Positions 21,738 through 32,343 of a stretch of 64,000 nucleotides of DNA are shown here, in pieces. The stretch comes from Ostrinia nubilalis (lineage: Eukaryota; Arthropoda; Insecta; Lepidoptera; Crambidae): contig NC_087118.1 of the NCBI RefSeq assembly GCF_963855985.1, positions 2,728,001-2,792,000 on the forward strand. Reading direction: 5' to 3'. Within the stretch, counting starts at the first letter, position 1, and the number at the start of each line of letters is the position of its first letter. Both the position numbers and the translations under genes were made by a program. The notes below the pieces were generated by a model. The model was not told where the DNA came from. It searched no databases and saw only the letters and a program-made list of their open reading frames with translations.

Positions 21738-22129
21738 ACATCTGTTTCCGCAATTTATTACACCGATCTTGTCGCGACAAGGAAAAATTTCCGTGCTTTT
21801 AAGCGATTTTGTGAAAAATATTATTGGCTAATTGCTCATAAGATAGGCCCCCTTAATTTAATTTATAGTCCGTGGTGCATAATCTTTTCTTAAAGGTTTT
21901 AAACCTTTGTTTGTCACCTGTCATCCGCTTTGCAATGGAGGGAAGTCGAACCTTAATTTCGAACTCCTCCTATGTTCTTCTGATTAATTTCGTTGCGGGT
22001 CCAATGACAGTTTAACTTTCCCCCGGGACAAACTTGACCTTCATTGGTTGGGTTTTTGTGGCGGTCAAGCTGTAGATCCTGGCTACACAGGAGTTGCAGT
22101 GGTGGGAACGAGAGGTGGGAATAGTCCCG
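21738..22129. other. Unassigned spacer
   Basis: No gene or repeat recognised, apart from the Helitron-like block that starts near 22130. Confidence 0.4.
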
Positions 22130-22286
22130 TTAAGCGGTTTAGATTTTTCATACAAAAGGATTTTCCTGCTAATTCCTGTTCCTTTGGGAACTCCTAAGTA
22201 TACTATAACCTGCCCAGGAGTATGAAGAATAATTTTACCAAGTTTCGTTAAAATCCGTCGAGTAGTTTTTGTTTCTATAAGGAACA

Positions 22287-22318
<32 letters not shown>

Positions 22319-22440
22319 AAAATTTTACTGATTGCATTTTTGGCATCAGTATCGATCACTAATCACCCCCTGATAGTTATTTTGAAGATATATTTCATGT
22401 ACAGAATTGACCTCTCTACAGATTTATTATAAGTATAGAT
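22130..22440 (+). mobile_element. Lep1-like Helitron fragment with (ACAG)n
   Basis: It contains the gcggtttagatttttcat / acaaaaggattttc block shared with 16370-16400, the phrase caagtttcgttaaaatccgt, and a short ACAG/GACA microsatellite at 22288-22319. These are features of this lepidopteran non-autonomous family. Confidence 0.65.
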
Positions 22441-22499
22441 TAATTTAATAAATACACATTTTCCTTTCTAACCTTGTAAAATTTTAAGGCTTGCTTCAA

Positions 22500-22790
22500 G
22501 TGTGCAGAATTAAATGGCAGCTAAAGAATCATAACTGCTTTTAAGTTATGGATTTATTAATAACTTCCAAAAGTACTTTTTAGATACAGGAAGTTATTAA
22601 CGTATCCATAACAAAAAAGCAGCTAATTACACAAAGCCGCTTTTTAGCCAAGTAGATATCGCTTAACTTCTCTTCTAAAATTTTTTAACAACTTTTAATA
22701 CAGTTATGCATAACTTAAAGGCGGTTAATTACTAAACCTTTTCATATAACTGCTTTTTAGGCTAGCACTATCCACATCTGTATTTTTGGA
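22500..22790. repeat. Foldback region with GCNGCTTTTTAG motifs
   Basis: An inverted repeat pairs 22532-22568 (aactgcttttaagttatgg...) with 22590-22625 (...ccataacaaaaaagcagct). Variants of GCNGC-TTTTAG recur (22505, 22533, 22619, 22637, 22729). The same motif set appears at 56390-56830. Confidence 0.55.
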
Positions 22791-22959
22791 ATCCTGCAAA
22801 ATTTCAAAACGTTAAGTTATAAAATCAAACTAAGTTTTTGCAAAGAAAAGTTCTTTTTTTCCACAAAACTATCGGGAATGGTGATTACAAAATAAAATAG
22901 TCCATTCGCTTAGGGTAACATTTTTAAAATTGCCTGTATTCTAGTTCTAACAACCTTAT

Positions 22960-23280
22960 TTGCATGTGTGGGGTATCAAATTAAATGTAATTAAGTGGTG
23001 TGTAATAACCTCAGCTGAATTACAATTACGAAAATATTTATCAAAATAAAATGTCAAGTCCATATTTTCAATTAACAGACTCGAAACTATAAATAATGGA
23101 CGGAAAATATGTATAGCACACGTAATGAGCAACTCATTATCTATTCAAGTTTTTTTTAACTCGATCAAATTCAAAATGTCTAAGTTACATCGTTGTCAGT
23201 AAGGCGCTCTCTACTCCAGACAGCTGTACTCTATTAGTTTCAACTAATTTCAGTGGGAAAGGAGACGAGTGAATGATAGT
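22960..23280 (+). repeat. Interspersed repeat family R-A, copy 1
   Basis: Matches 53210-53562 in inverse orientation over atgtgtggggtatcaaatt, ctcattatctattcaag, ctaagttacatcgttgtcag, taaggcgctctctac and cagtgggaaa. Both copies end near gagtgaatga. It is non-coding and of unknown class. Confidence 0.7.
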
Positions 23281-23580
23281 ATTTTATTTATTTATTTATT
23301 TTATTTATTTATCTTTATTAAAGAAACATACAGCCTTGTTTGACACATGCAGCTTAAAATTAAGTGGGTTATACATTGGCCTTTAAAGTTTCTAAAGCTA
23401 GGTTGTACAGTCAAAGTTGAAAAGGAGACAGATGTGTAGCATAATTTATGCATGCAAAAGAAAATATTAACATTAAAACATTATAAAAAATTAACATGAA
23501 TACGCTAAATATCAAGTAGATTTAAGGAGACGGCGAAACTTCACAATGCGTTCATGAAAGATGTCTAAATGACAAAATGC
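23281..23580 (-). repeat. TTTA-rich retroelement-like 3' end
   Basis: A (TTTA)n-type run (23281-23313) is followed by tctttattaaagaaacatac and agccttgtttgacacatgc. The layout resembles the A-rich tail and 3' UTR of a minus-strand LINE, without coding sequence. Confidence 0.4.
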
Positions 23581-23586
23581 TGTATT

Positions 23587-23955
23587 ATTTATGGTTAAAC
23601 AAACTTACCTTAAGTGAAGTTTGACCGTAATTATACGAGTCGCTGCATCCGAAGAGATTTTCATATTTACCAGGTAGTCCACTTCTCATTGTACTAGGCA
23701 TCGAACATTTTAGAGCATACAATACAAAAAAGTACTTGTTATGACTCGATATCCAGCGGTAGTGGGGCACGCTTACGTCACACCCCTCCAACCGTCGAGT
23801 CGTCATTCATTTCAGAGTATGATTTCGCTAAAGTTAAGTAAGGGTAAGTTAAGTGTAAACTTAGGGGTAGGGCGGGAATGAAAATCTCTTCGGATGCAGC
23901 GACTCGTATAATTACGGTCAAACTTCACTTAAGGTAAGTTTGTTTAACCATAAAT
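23587..23955. repeat. Perfect 78-bp inverted repeat around a shared 150-bp module
   Basis: 23587-23664 is the exact reverse complement of 23878-23955. The spacer (23665-23808) is shared, in opposite orientation, with 38828-38980. Just outside the right arm (23956-23990) the module's end, cttcgtcgctgcatcctcgag, appears again. This looks like a foldback transposon or a nested insertion. Confidence 0.8.
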
Positions 23956-23999
23956 TATACTTCGTCGCTGCATCCTCGAGATTTTCATATTTACCAGGT

Positions 24000-26860
24000 A
24001 GATGTTTAGAGAGCTTTAGTGAAATCAAAACTATGATAAATACGTTATTTAAATAAATAAGACCTTTATAAAGAATATTTATACATAATAGGTATTATCG
24101 TTAAGTAAAGCATTATCAAAATGCGAAGCAGAAGGTCTTGCTTCAAAATTTAAGAATATAATTCAAGGTAATTTTCTAGATTAGCTTGCTGCTTTTCTTT
24201 TAATCGATTCTATGATAACTTTTCAACGATTAGTTGTTGCATGACGGACACTTTGTGCGGAATATAATTTTAGGTTATATCAATATAACTCTCACGTAAT
24301 GAAAAAATATTCAAATATGTTTAATCTATCCTAGAGGCTCTTGTATTGTGGTAAAATTTCGTCGTAGTTTGATATTAGTTTTTTAGTATTAGTAAGAATA
24401 CGAATATAACTTGTTATTAATGTAAACTCGTAAGAAATAATTGTATTTGCTGGAATAATAACTCTGATATTGAAAACAATACTTTAAAGTGCAACTGGGA
24501 TCGCCCGGATGCTAAAGTATTAGTGAAATCACCGGTAAATATAATAGGCCAGGTGTCCCATTCTTCTGCGAGTTAATATTTTTACTTCTTTTATATGTAA
24601 TAAATACTTAATAGTATTCTGATGGTAATTTTATGCTTCAAATAAAATGTAGCTGTTGTTTGAAATTTTGCCTTCGCTTTTAAGTTTACACATTAACTAT
24701 TTTCTATCTGGGGGCACAGAATAAGTAATAGTACAGGTACAGAAGGATTACTCCGCAAGACGATTTAAATAAATGCGAGTCTTGCTACGACGCGATACAG
24801 TGGAATTCAGCTCGCACAGCACTACGTACCTACAATTTTATTCACCTACAAGTTTTGTCTCTTTCTATCGCGTGCCTCTGAACTTTTCTTAAGCTGTTAG
24901 GGTTGCTGTCTAGTGAAAAAGTAATTAATCTACTTATTTGTAATGAGGTACGTACGTAGGTAAGTATTACTGTTATTTTACCTTTGTAAAAATAACATTT
25001 CAAATATACCTACTTAGGATTAAAAAAAAATTATTTTATTACAATGTCTTCATTGATACCTATTTTAACACAAGACGAATAAATTAAACATACTATTACA
25101 GAAAAAAAGAAGAATCCTATACTATCCTAAGAATTATTGATTACCGACATGGCCAACATACCTTTCATCATCATTCTTTGGGAAGCGAAAAAAAAGATAA
25201 ATCCGGTAGATTTCTTTTCGAATTTAAACACCCGAACGCCGCACAATATTTATTTCTCTTTATGTCCATTTTTAAATAATACTTCGATCATAGAATTAGG
25301 TACTACAACTCACGCCAGCGCGTCCTGACGGGCACGCGCGTGACACTCGACTGATATAATACCCGCCGGCGGGGCGCTTCGCTGTAGGTAATTATCGGAT
25401 GTACCGCGCGGAGTGAGCCAGGCCTGCTGGGGGTCAGATTTTGTACATTGAGCTATGATAATTGAATTTATATGTAGTTTAACATTTTTATTTCCCCAAG
25501 AATTACAACAATTCACTAACGTGAGAGAAGCGCAATGTTTAGTAACACTAGCTTTGGATTGGAAACATAATAACCAAACTGAGAACGATAACTTTATGGT
25601 AACAGAATAAAAAATTAAAGATTAACTAAATAAGTGGGTACTTCGCAAAAATTTGCGCGCAATCCGTGAGTATCGCCAGTCAGCGTGCTCAATCCGACAG
25701 AACGTCGGCACACAAAAGAGGTGGCTTATTCTATCTACGTTCAGGTAATGATAATTATGTTTTATTAAACGTTTTTGCAGATAAATGTGTGTGTATTATA
25801 TAAATTTTGATATATTACCACTTTTCCTTTGTATATTACTGAGTTTATCTGTCAGTAGCACCAATTGAATTATTTATTTACTTTTAAACGCGATCTTAAT
25901 AAAAAATATATAATAATAATAGTTAAAATAAGCAATTTTAATACATCATGTCAAGACCGATTTCATGTATCGTCTCGTAAGTATACGCTTAGAGCAGAGA
26001 GCGTTATCTAAAATTGTACTTTGATGTCATTTTTCTGAAATAAACACTTCATTGCATGCAGAGTTTACCTCTAATTGACTGTGTACGTTATAGATGTTAT
26101 ACTTAGTGATTTTTATAGAGGTTATGCTCTTACTTACTTACACTTACACAAGAACTTATGTTCTTGGTAAACCAATAGAATAAATAAATAAATAAATTAA
26201 TTACTTTACTTTTACTAAGTAAGTAAATAGTACTTCAAAAAATAATAATATATTTCCTTGTTTTGTCTTATTGTTTGTCAAACCAATTGTGTTGTGTGAG
26301 ACCCACAAAAAATAACACTCAAATCTTTTATTTCAGTAAGCTTGAAGATGTTACAGAGGTAACCTTACGGTAGCAGAAATATTCATACATCGCACAGCTG
26401 TCTGTAGCCGATTAACTGTTTCTTAATTATGATGTTATAGGTAAAATATAAATTAAATAAAGGCATGTATTTAAATGATCTTTTTAAATTAGCAAAAACG
26501 GCAAATAAAAAAATCTAAATGGTCATCTATTTTAATGATTGATCCTCTTTCTTTGAGACATAAAATAATTAAAATCGATCGATATTTTAACCTCTTGAAC
26601 TACGCAAAAAAAATTTGAGATGTAAAAATTATATCTGATCGTCACTTGTTGGTCCTCAAAAATAAAAGAAATGAGCACCAAATATTCAATATTGTGATAC
26701 TTTTTTAAATAATTCGATTTGTATAAATTATTTTTTGTCTATATCAAATAATCTTCAAAATAATTATGTTATGGTACTTATTTTTATTAAGTTGTAGTCA
26801 AAGGATGGAAACTATTTAAAGGCACTTGATGTTCAAAGATTTTTTTTTTATTAAAAAAGC
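24000..26860. other. No recognisable feature
   Basis: AT-rich, with only short chance frames. A small GC-rich island lies at 25310-25430 and an AATA run at 26181-26200. I see no gene or defined element. Confidence 0.5.
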
Positions 26861-27640
26861 ATACCTACTTAACATGTTCACACTGCGTTATCGGGTCGAA
26901 TTGACCTTAGGTGCTGGATGCGTTGGTGCGGGATGGATATATTCGGTCTTTTCAGTAGTACGAAAGATAAATATTGTTTTGCATTTGTTTCGTCAAACAC
27001 AGTAAATATTTGAAAAAAAAGACTTATCAGGTCCTTACGACCCGATGTCGCACTAAAAGTAAACAAATATCGTTTAGTGCTTTTATCGTGTCTAATCGAC
27101 CCATTGACAGATGACTTTATGGTCACTGATCACGGTCGAGACCGGTATACTAAGAGAAAATCAACCTTGCGATTTGAAAAAAATAAAAAGGTAAAAATTA
27201 TGATGTCGGGTTCAGGGATGTCAGAAGTAAGAAATTATTTTACATAGCGCCTCTAGTCCCAAACTAAGCAAAGCTTGTAATTTAAACAAACATGGCAATG
27301 TACCATTCTGCTTGCTTATTGGCCGCTAAGCCCTTGGCTAACTCAGTAACCAATGACGGACGATTATCACTCAACCACAAAGTACCGCGTAAATTAAAAG
27401 ATATTTTTTAATTAAAAATATTAACCAATAATATTTTTTGTTAGATCAAATATATTTTAAAGTTAAGTTATGCTTAGATCGAAATGTATTTATTAGGTGA
27501 TCAATATTAAAAGGCAAACTTGATATAAAAATCATCAAATTAACAAAATTAAAGATCAATAACTAAAAAAGAGGATCAAATATTATTTTTGTTTACCAAA
27601 TATTAAAAGAGTATGTTAAACATAAATATAATGTTACCTT
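26861..27640. other. Unassigned; short GGGTCG-type inverted pieces
   Basis: At 26888-26910 the sequence reads ttatcgggtcgaattgacc, and later gacccgatgtcgc (27039) and aatcgaccca (27095). These inverted motifs suggest a decayed DNA transposon. No transposase or clean ends were found. Confidence 0.3.
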
Positions 27641-27660
27641 TAATGAAGATCATTCATAAC

Positions 27661-28793
27661 ACTGGTCAACAGTGGTTTTGGTGCCAAGGAACTGTATATA
27701 TTTTTTTATTAAGGACCTTATACTGGTTGCTTTAGTAGCAAATTTGTTGATTTCCTACGTGTAGTTTTCTACATTTTGACGTGTATAGAAAAATACAAAA
27801 TTTCACCAAAATCAGCGTTTATAATATTTTGAAGTGCTTAAAAACTTTCTTTTCCACGACTTTTGTGAATGAGGTGTAATGGAACTATCACGTTACATCC
27901 TCCAGCAGTAATCAGCCATCATATAGCTATCCCATCTGCCTTGGTACCTCTCTTCCAATGGTTTTTAGGTCTTGATAGCATCGCTCTCCCTGTTCTTAGC
28001 TATAGCATGCTATAGTGACCCAAGATTATCTGGGAATTGATCAAGATGACTGTGGAGGTAGTGCCCTTAGATGAAAATTATTACATCCTGAGTTTTTAGG
28101 GCATGTCTCACAATTTCATAGTACTTACTAGTCCTGTGATTTCCGAAAAAATTTTTAGTAACTTCAACGAACGAAGTCCACGTAAATCGTTCCAAACGTC
28201 CATCAAACTTAAGAAATCAGTATCTTTTATTAATATTCTTATTTGTGGGCCCTCAAAAATTTACTGCTTTAACCTTTTTTTATGCTCAAACCAGATTTTT
28301 TTTTGTTTTTTCCTCACTTTTTCCACTCTGAACTTCATGTTACGGCTTCTTTGACCATTGAAACATTGCCTCAGTGTTCACAGCAGATTATACAAACAAT
28401 TTCGGGTATCCACGGCTTGAAAACAACCACAATTTCCGACTTAAAGTAAGAAAAATAAGCACTTTTTATTAAAATTTTGTCTAAATTTTTGAAATTCTTA
28501 AGTGTGTACACATCACAAATGTAACAAATTACATTTGGATCGTTGAGGCAACTTCTTGGCAATGCAGACATGATATTAAAATAAATTTCGTTATACAAAT
28601 ATACCGATAACATTACAAACTGTGCAACCAAAGTACCGATTAAAGCTAAAATTTAAAACTGAGGTTAGATCAAAAACTACACGTAGGAAAAAAAAAAGAA
28701 AAATATTTTTATTATTACTAATACACACCTAATAATAAACTATCAACAGAATCTCGGCACCATTTTAATTTTGATTTTTTGTTGACCAGTGAT
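27661..28793 (-). mobile_element. Terminal-inverted-repeat DNA element carrying a decayed protein
   Basis: Both ends begin CACTGGTCAACA (27661-27672, and the reverse complement at 28782-28793). Each then has a TGGTGCC block, and about 100 bp further in both have the phrase TTCCTACGTGTAGTTTT. So the ends are long, diverged inverted repeats. Flanks ATTCATAA and ATTTATCC match at 5 of 8 positions and may be an old target duplication. The minus strand carries the remnant protein listed next. Confidence 0.6.
27880..28631 (-). pseudogene. Decayed 'SCLNDP...CYIC' arthropod family protein
   Basis: On the minus strand, 28560-28371 reads LPRSCLNDPNVICYICDVYT and then KAYF-like and WIPEIVCIICC segments. 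This is a Cys-rich N-terminus that I recall from an abundant uncharacterised arthropod protein family. Further down, broken frames give HSHLDQFPDNLGS (about 28055), a YQG-like stretch at about 27950 and MMADYCW (about 27915), which occur in that order near the C-terminus of the same family. Many stops and frame changes exist and the middle is missing. Its position inside a TIR element suggests the family is transposon-encoded. Assigned by memory, not by search. Confidence 0.5.
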
Positions 28794-30000
28794 TTATCCG
28801 TAGATCAACTAATATAGACCCAATAATTAATATAGAGATAAAATATAATAAAAAACATCATTTATTTTTAAAAGTGCACATACAAAAAAGATCAATTAGT
28901 TTTTAGAGGATCAAATAATATTGTCCCTTAAATAAATAATATTTGTATTTATTGCTTATCATTTTTTGCGATAGAAAGAAACAGAAGTCACGAGATAATG
29001 TACTAACATGAAGTTGGGGCCATTTACCACACTACATAATATTTAGGAATAAATATTCGATTCGTCATTCCTATAGAATGATAGTTTATTAGGTATTGTT
29101 AACGTTTGGATTCGTTGTTGTGTCGATAATATTTATGGAAATTTCCCAGTTTTTTGTTAACTTTGCTAAAAGTAATATGAATAGGTATATTAAGTAATGG
29201 GTATCTTAAGTATCTTGCTTGTGGGATAAGACTCTTTACATAAAGTCACTAATTTAGGCGACTGAACTAAATTCTTTACTCAAGTAAAAGAGACGAACGT
29301 AAGTGGTTTACGATTATCGTAGAATTACTCTTCTCAGTTAAACTGGATTTGATATACATATCAAATATTTATGTATAATATGTATAACTATGTATTGAAA
29401 AAACATTGCAGTTCTTAGGTAGACCAAAGTTGTTGGTATAAGCTTCTGTTTTGTAACTATGGAATGAAGCTGGTATACTGGTTTAAATTAAACCATATCA
29501 CGAGACCAGAATAAAGCGTAGAAAGCGGAAATAATTCGCTGTTGTTTGTTTTGGACGAAATTTCTGTAGCAATCGCTGGTCGTCGCTGCTGTTCATAAGG
29601 ATGACCGAAACTGAAACTGCTGATGTGTTTTGGCACTCAAAACCTAAAGGTAGGATTACCGCTATTAAATATCTGATATAATCTTAATAATTTTGGTGTT
29701 TATCACGCCACCGTTCAATAAAGCTGCTGCTCAAAAAATTGCGACAGTTGCACTACTACTGTAGGGTGTTGGTGATGTTTGCGCACGCGCACACATACAG
29801 TAACCGGATGGTGTTGAGGAAAAGAAGTGCGTGAACCGGTTATCCCACACAGAGGCAAATATTCGAAAATAATATTTGAACATTTAAATAACGTTTTCTT
29901 GATTTAGATTAAAGTCCTTATTCCTTTTGTAATTTTAATTATTTTATGGACTTGTATAAAAGTTTTAAATAAATACATCTTATCATTTTGTGTATTTTTC
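28794..30000. other. No recognisable feature
   Basis: AT-rich, without plausible genes. It lies between the TIR element and the 5' leader of LINE-C. Confidence 0.45.
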
Positions 30001-30009
30001 TTTTTTATT

Positions 30010-30328
30010 ATTTCATCATTCCGTCCGCGACAATCGTTGAGAGCAGAAGTGTCGAAGCCTTGTGTGAAAATAGTTAAAATACGCACACGGAATAATAACT
30101 GCATTAGTGAGTGATTTTAAGTGCATAAGGGTGAATATCGCTCGCAATAACAAACACCGTTACGCATCGTTCGTGTGAGACGACATTCAAAGTGTATAGT
30201 GCTTTCCTTGTTTCGCACCGCATCTACCGGTCGCGTCAGCGGAGTGCCCTTCCACACCTCCTCCGGTTAAAGGATAGAAGCATAGTTTTGGCTTTATCAC
30301 ACCTGTATACGAGCTGCGCACACTCACA
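30010..30328 (+). promoter_or_regulatory. LINE-C 5' leader
   Basis: GC-richer sequence than the flank, presumed 5' UTR with internal promoter. The 5' end is not defined by a target duplication that I could find. Confidence 0.4.
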
Positions 30329-31271
30329 ATGTCCCTCCAACACACACCTCCAAACAAATTCGCCTCAGACACAAACATACCTACATCGGTGTGCCTGGAA
30401 GATGATGCCTTCATACTAAGTGTACGCAAACGTAAAAAACAACCCGACAGTGACGACACACAGGAGAGGTTAAGCAAACAGCTTTCAGAGCAGGAATCCA
30501 AAATTACAGACTGCATAACGGCAGCAGTGAACTCCGCGTTGGAGAGAGAGATGTCTAAGGTTTCGACTTTATTAACAGAAATCAATGCCAACGTCATGAA
30601 ACTGACCACCGATAACATCTCAATCAACAAAACCCTCTCGGAAACTAACAACAGACTGAGCGAAATGGAGAAATACTTGAACTTTTCTTCGGACCGCCAG
30701 GATTCATTTAAGAGTCGCCTAAAGGTTATAGAAGAGAAGAACACTAGTACGACTGGGCTGGAAAATCAAATTATAACACTTGAAAACCAGATGTCAAGAT
30801 TGGAGCAACAGGCCAGACAGTGTAATATTGAAATGGCTAACTTGCCCGAGCGGCGTGGAGAAAACCTTATTAGCATCCTTGAAAACCTGGGTGATCCAAC
30901 AGCCGATCCGAGCCTGTGACATCGTTGCCGTCCACCGTGTGCCACATGCTGACTCGGGCAATCGCTTTCCTAAGAATGTCATAGCTAAATTCACCAATAG
31001 GACCCTCCGCGACAACATAATCTCGGCATACCGCTCCACAAAGGGGCTGGACTCGAGTAAACTTTCAATGAGCGGTACTCCAGCTAGAATTTACATCAAC
31101 GAGCACCTTACTCTAAACAATAAAATATTGTTTCGACAGTGCCGGGAGGCAGCAAAAAAGGAAGGTTTTAAATACGTCTGGGTCAAACACGGCAGCATCC
31201 TGGTGCGCAAGTCGGATACCTCCCCGGTCTCCTCCATTCGGTCAATCGCTGACATCAGTAAAATTAAGTAA
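30329..31271 (+). pseudogene. LINE-C ORF1, frameshifted
   Basis: Two overlapping frames make up one ORF1. The first (30329-30919) starts MSLQHTPPNKFASD, has a basic patch VRKRKKQ, and a long coiled coil (about residues 45-170, including LENQIITLENQMSRLEQQAR). It enters the RRM-like region at CNIEMANLPERRGENL before a stop. The second carries the continuation, ACDIVAVHRVPHADSG, NVIAKFTNRTLRDNI, RIYINEHLTLNNKILFRQCR and YVWVKHGSILVRKSD, to the stop at 31271. The frame changes between about 30885 and 30915. The domain order is the same as in LINE-B ORF1; the product would bind the LINE RNA. No zinc knuckle. Confidence 0.85.
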
Positions 31272-31296
31272 TTACCGTGATAAGTGCAAAAAATAT

Positions 31297-32343
31297 GTGT
31301 GTAACACTGAGTGCAAGGCGACATATAGTAATAATATAATGTGTTCTTGTGGGTACGTACATACGATAACTAAAAGCAGAGTAACCTTCTATCCCGTGTT
31401 ATGTAGTGTGTGGACGAGCGATGGCCAATTAAATCAAGTGTTTTTAAATGGTCAGACCTATAGTTTTCTAGTTCTAGTTTGCCTGTTGTCTGTGCTAAGA
31501 AAATTACTTTGCGATTACTCTCTATACTGTAAACTAACCAAACAAAATTTGCAATGCAATGTAATAATGATTGGAAGTGCAGACGTTATAAATATTAATT
31601 TTACAATTTCTAATCTCGAGTGTTCAAGTAAAGCTGTTTTTTTTATGGGGTTCATACATAAATATGTGTGTGAAGCAATGCAATGTGTAATCAACTGTTT
31701 AATATTTTTACATGGTACATATTATCATATAATATATTATGTAATAGTGGTTGGAAGTGTAGATGTTATAAATATCAATTTAACTATTTCTAATTTCAAG
31801 TACTCAATTATAACTGTATGTTTTTTTGTGGAGTTCATACTCAAATATGCCTCTGAAGCAATGCAATCTGTAATCATCTTTTTACTCTCTTTACTTTATA
31901 CGTATTACTGTATAATTGCTTCACTTATAAGTAGCACTTCGATAACTTTAATTGAGTACCTATCAGGTAACGGTGTGGCAATGGTTTCATGTCGTTTGTG
32001 TTGTGTCATTCTTGATGTTGTTCTGAAGGGTTTCAGATGGACACACATAGAAATAAAGCAATCATATTATAGTTCGCATGAGTTCTTTATTATTTACTAC
32101 CTATCTACCTACACATATTTCATAAAAATAACAATAACAAATACTACACAAATAACTTCAAACTTTAATGTATTTATACTTTTATATCTCGGTCTCGGCC
32201 TCGAAATATGGGTACAATATGAATCATACAACATCGTACCGCAACTTGTACGAAACAAACCTATAAACATAATATATAACAGTTCACTATTTCATATACC
32301 AAGCTTGTATACATGCTTAAGTTTCTCTCGATGGATAAGTTAA
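31297..32343 (+). CDS. LINE-C middle ORF: putative multi-pass membrane protein
   Basis: A 348-codon open frame between ORF1 (stop 31271) and ORF2. The first listed codon is GTG; the first ATG in frame is at 31339 (MCSCGYVHT). The frame is also open upstream into ORF1, so the start is uncertain. The product is strongly hydrophobic and Cys/Tyr-rich: possible membrane segments near 57-71, 114-121, 131-150, 172-182, 192-212, 233-244, 262-278 and 291-303. Residues 89-147 and 149-208 are a tandem duplication (VIMIGSADVININFTISN versus VIVVGSVDVININLTISN, then EAMQCVI versus EAMQSVI) with an in-frame 3-base length difference. The stop overlaps the probable ORF2 start (ATGGATAAGTTAA). There is no domain I recognise. 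An open frame this long in AT-rich DNA is very unlikely by chance. Confidence 0.55.
   Translation: MCNTECKATYSNNIMCSCGYVHTITKSRVTFYPVLCSVWTSDGQLNQVFLNGQTYSFLVLVCLLSVLRKLLCDYSLYCKLTKQNLQCNVIMIGSADVININFTISNLECSSKAVFFMGFIHKYVCEAMQCVINCLIFLHGTYYHIIYYVIVVGSVDVININLTISNFKYSIITVCFFVEFILKYASEAMQSVIIFLLSLLYTYYCIIASLISSTSITLIEYLSGNGVAMVSCRLCCVILDVVLKGFRWTHIEIKQSYYSSHEFFIIYYLSTYTYFIKITITNTTQITSNFNVFILLYLGLGLEIWVQYESYNIVPQLVRNKPINIIYNSSLFHIPSLYTCLSFSRWIS

Noticed and set aside
22012..22359. 115-codon minus-strand frame
   Set aside because: It lies across the Helitron-like repeat and its ACAG microsatellite (CLSVCLSVC), not a gene.
26878..27126. piggyBac-like element
   Set aside because: The TTAA nearby and GGGTCG motifs are suggestive, but no paired ends with TTAA and no transposase sequence were found.
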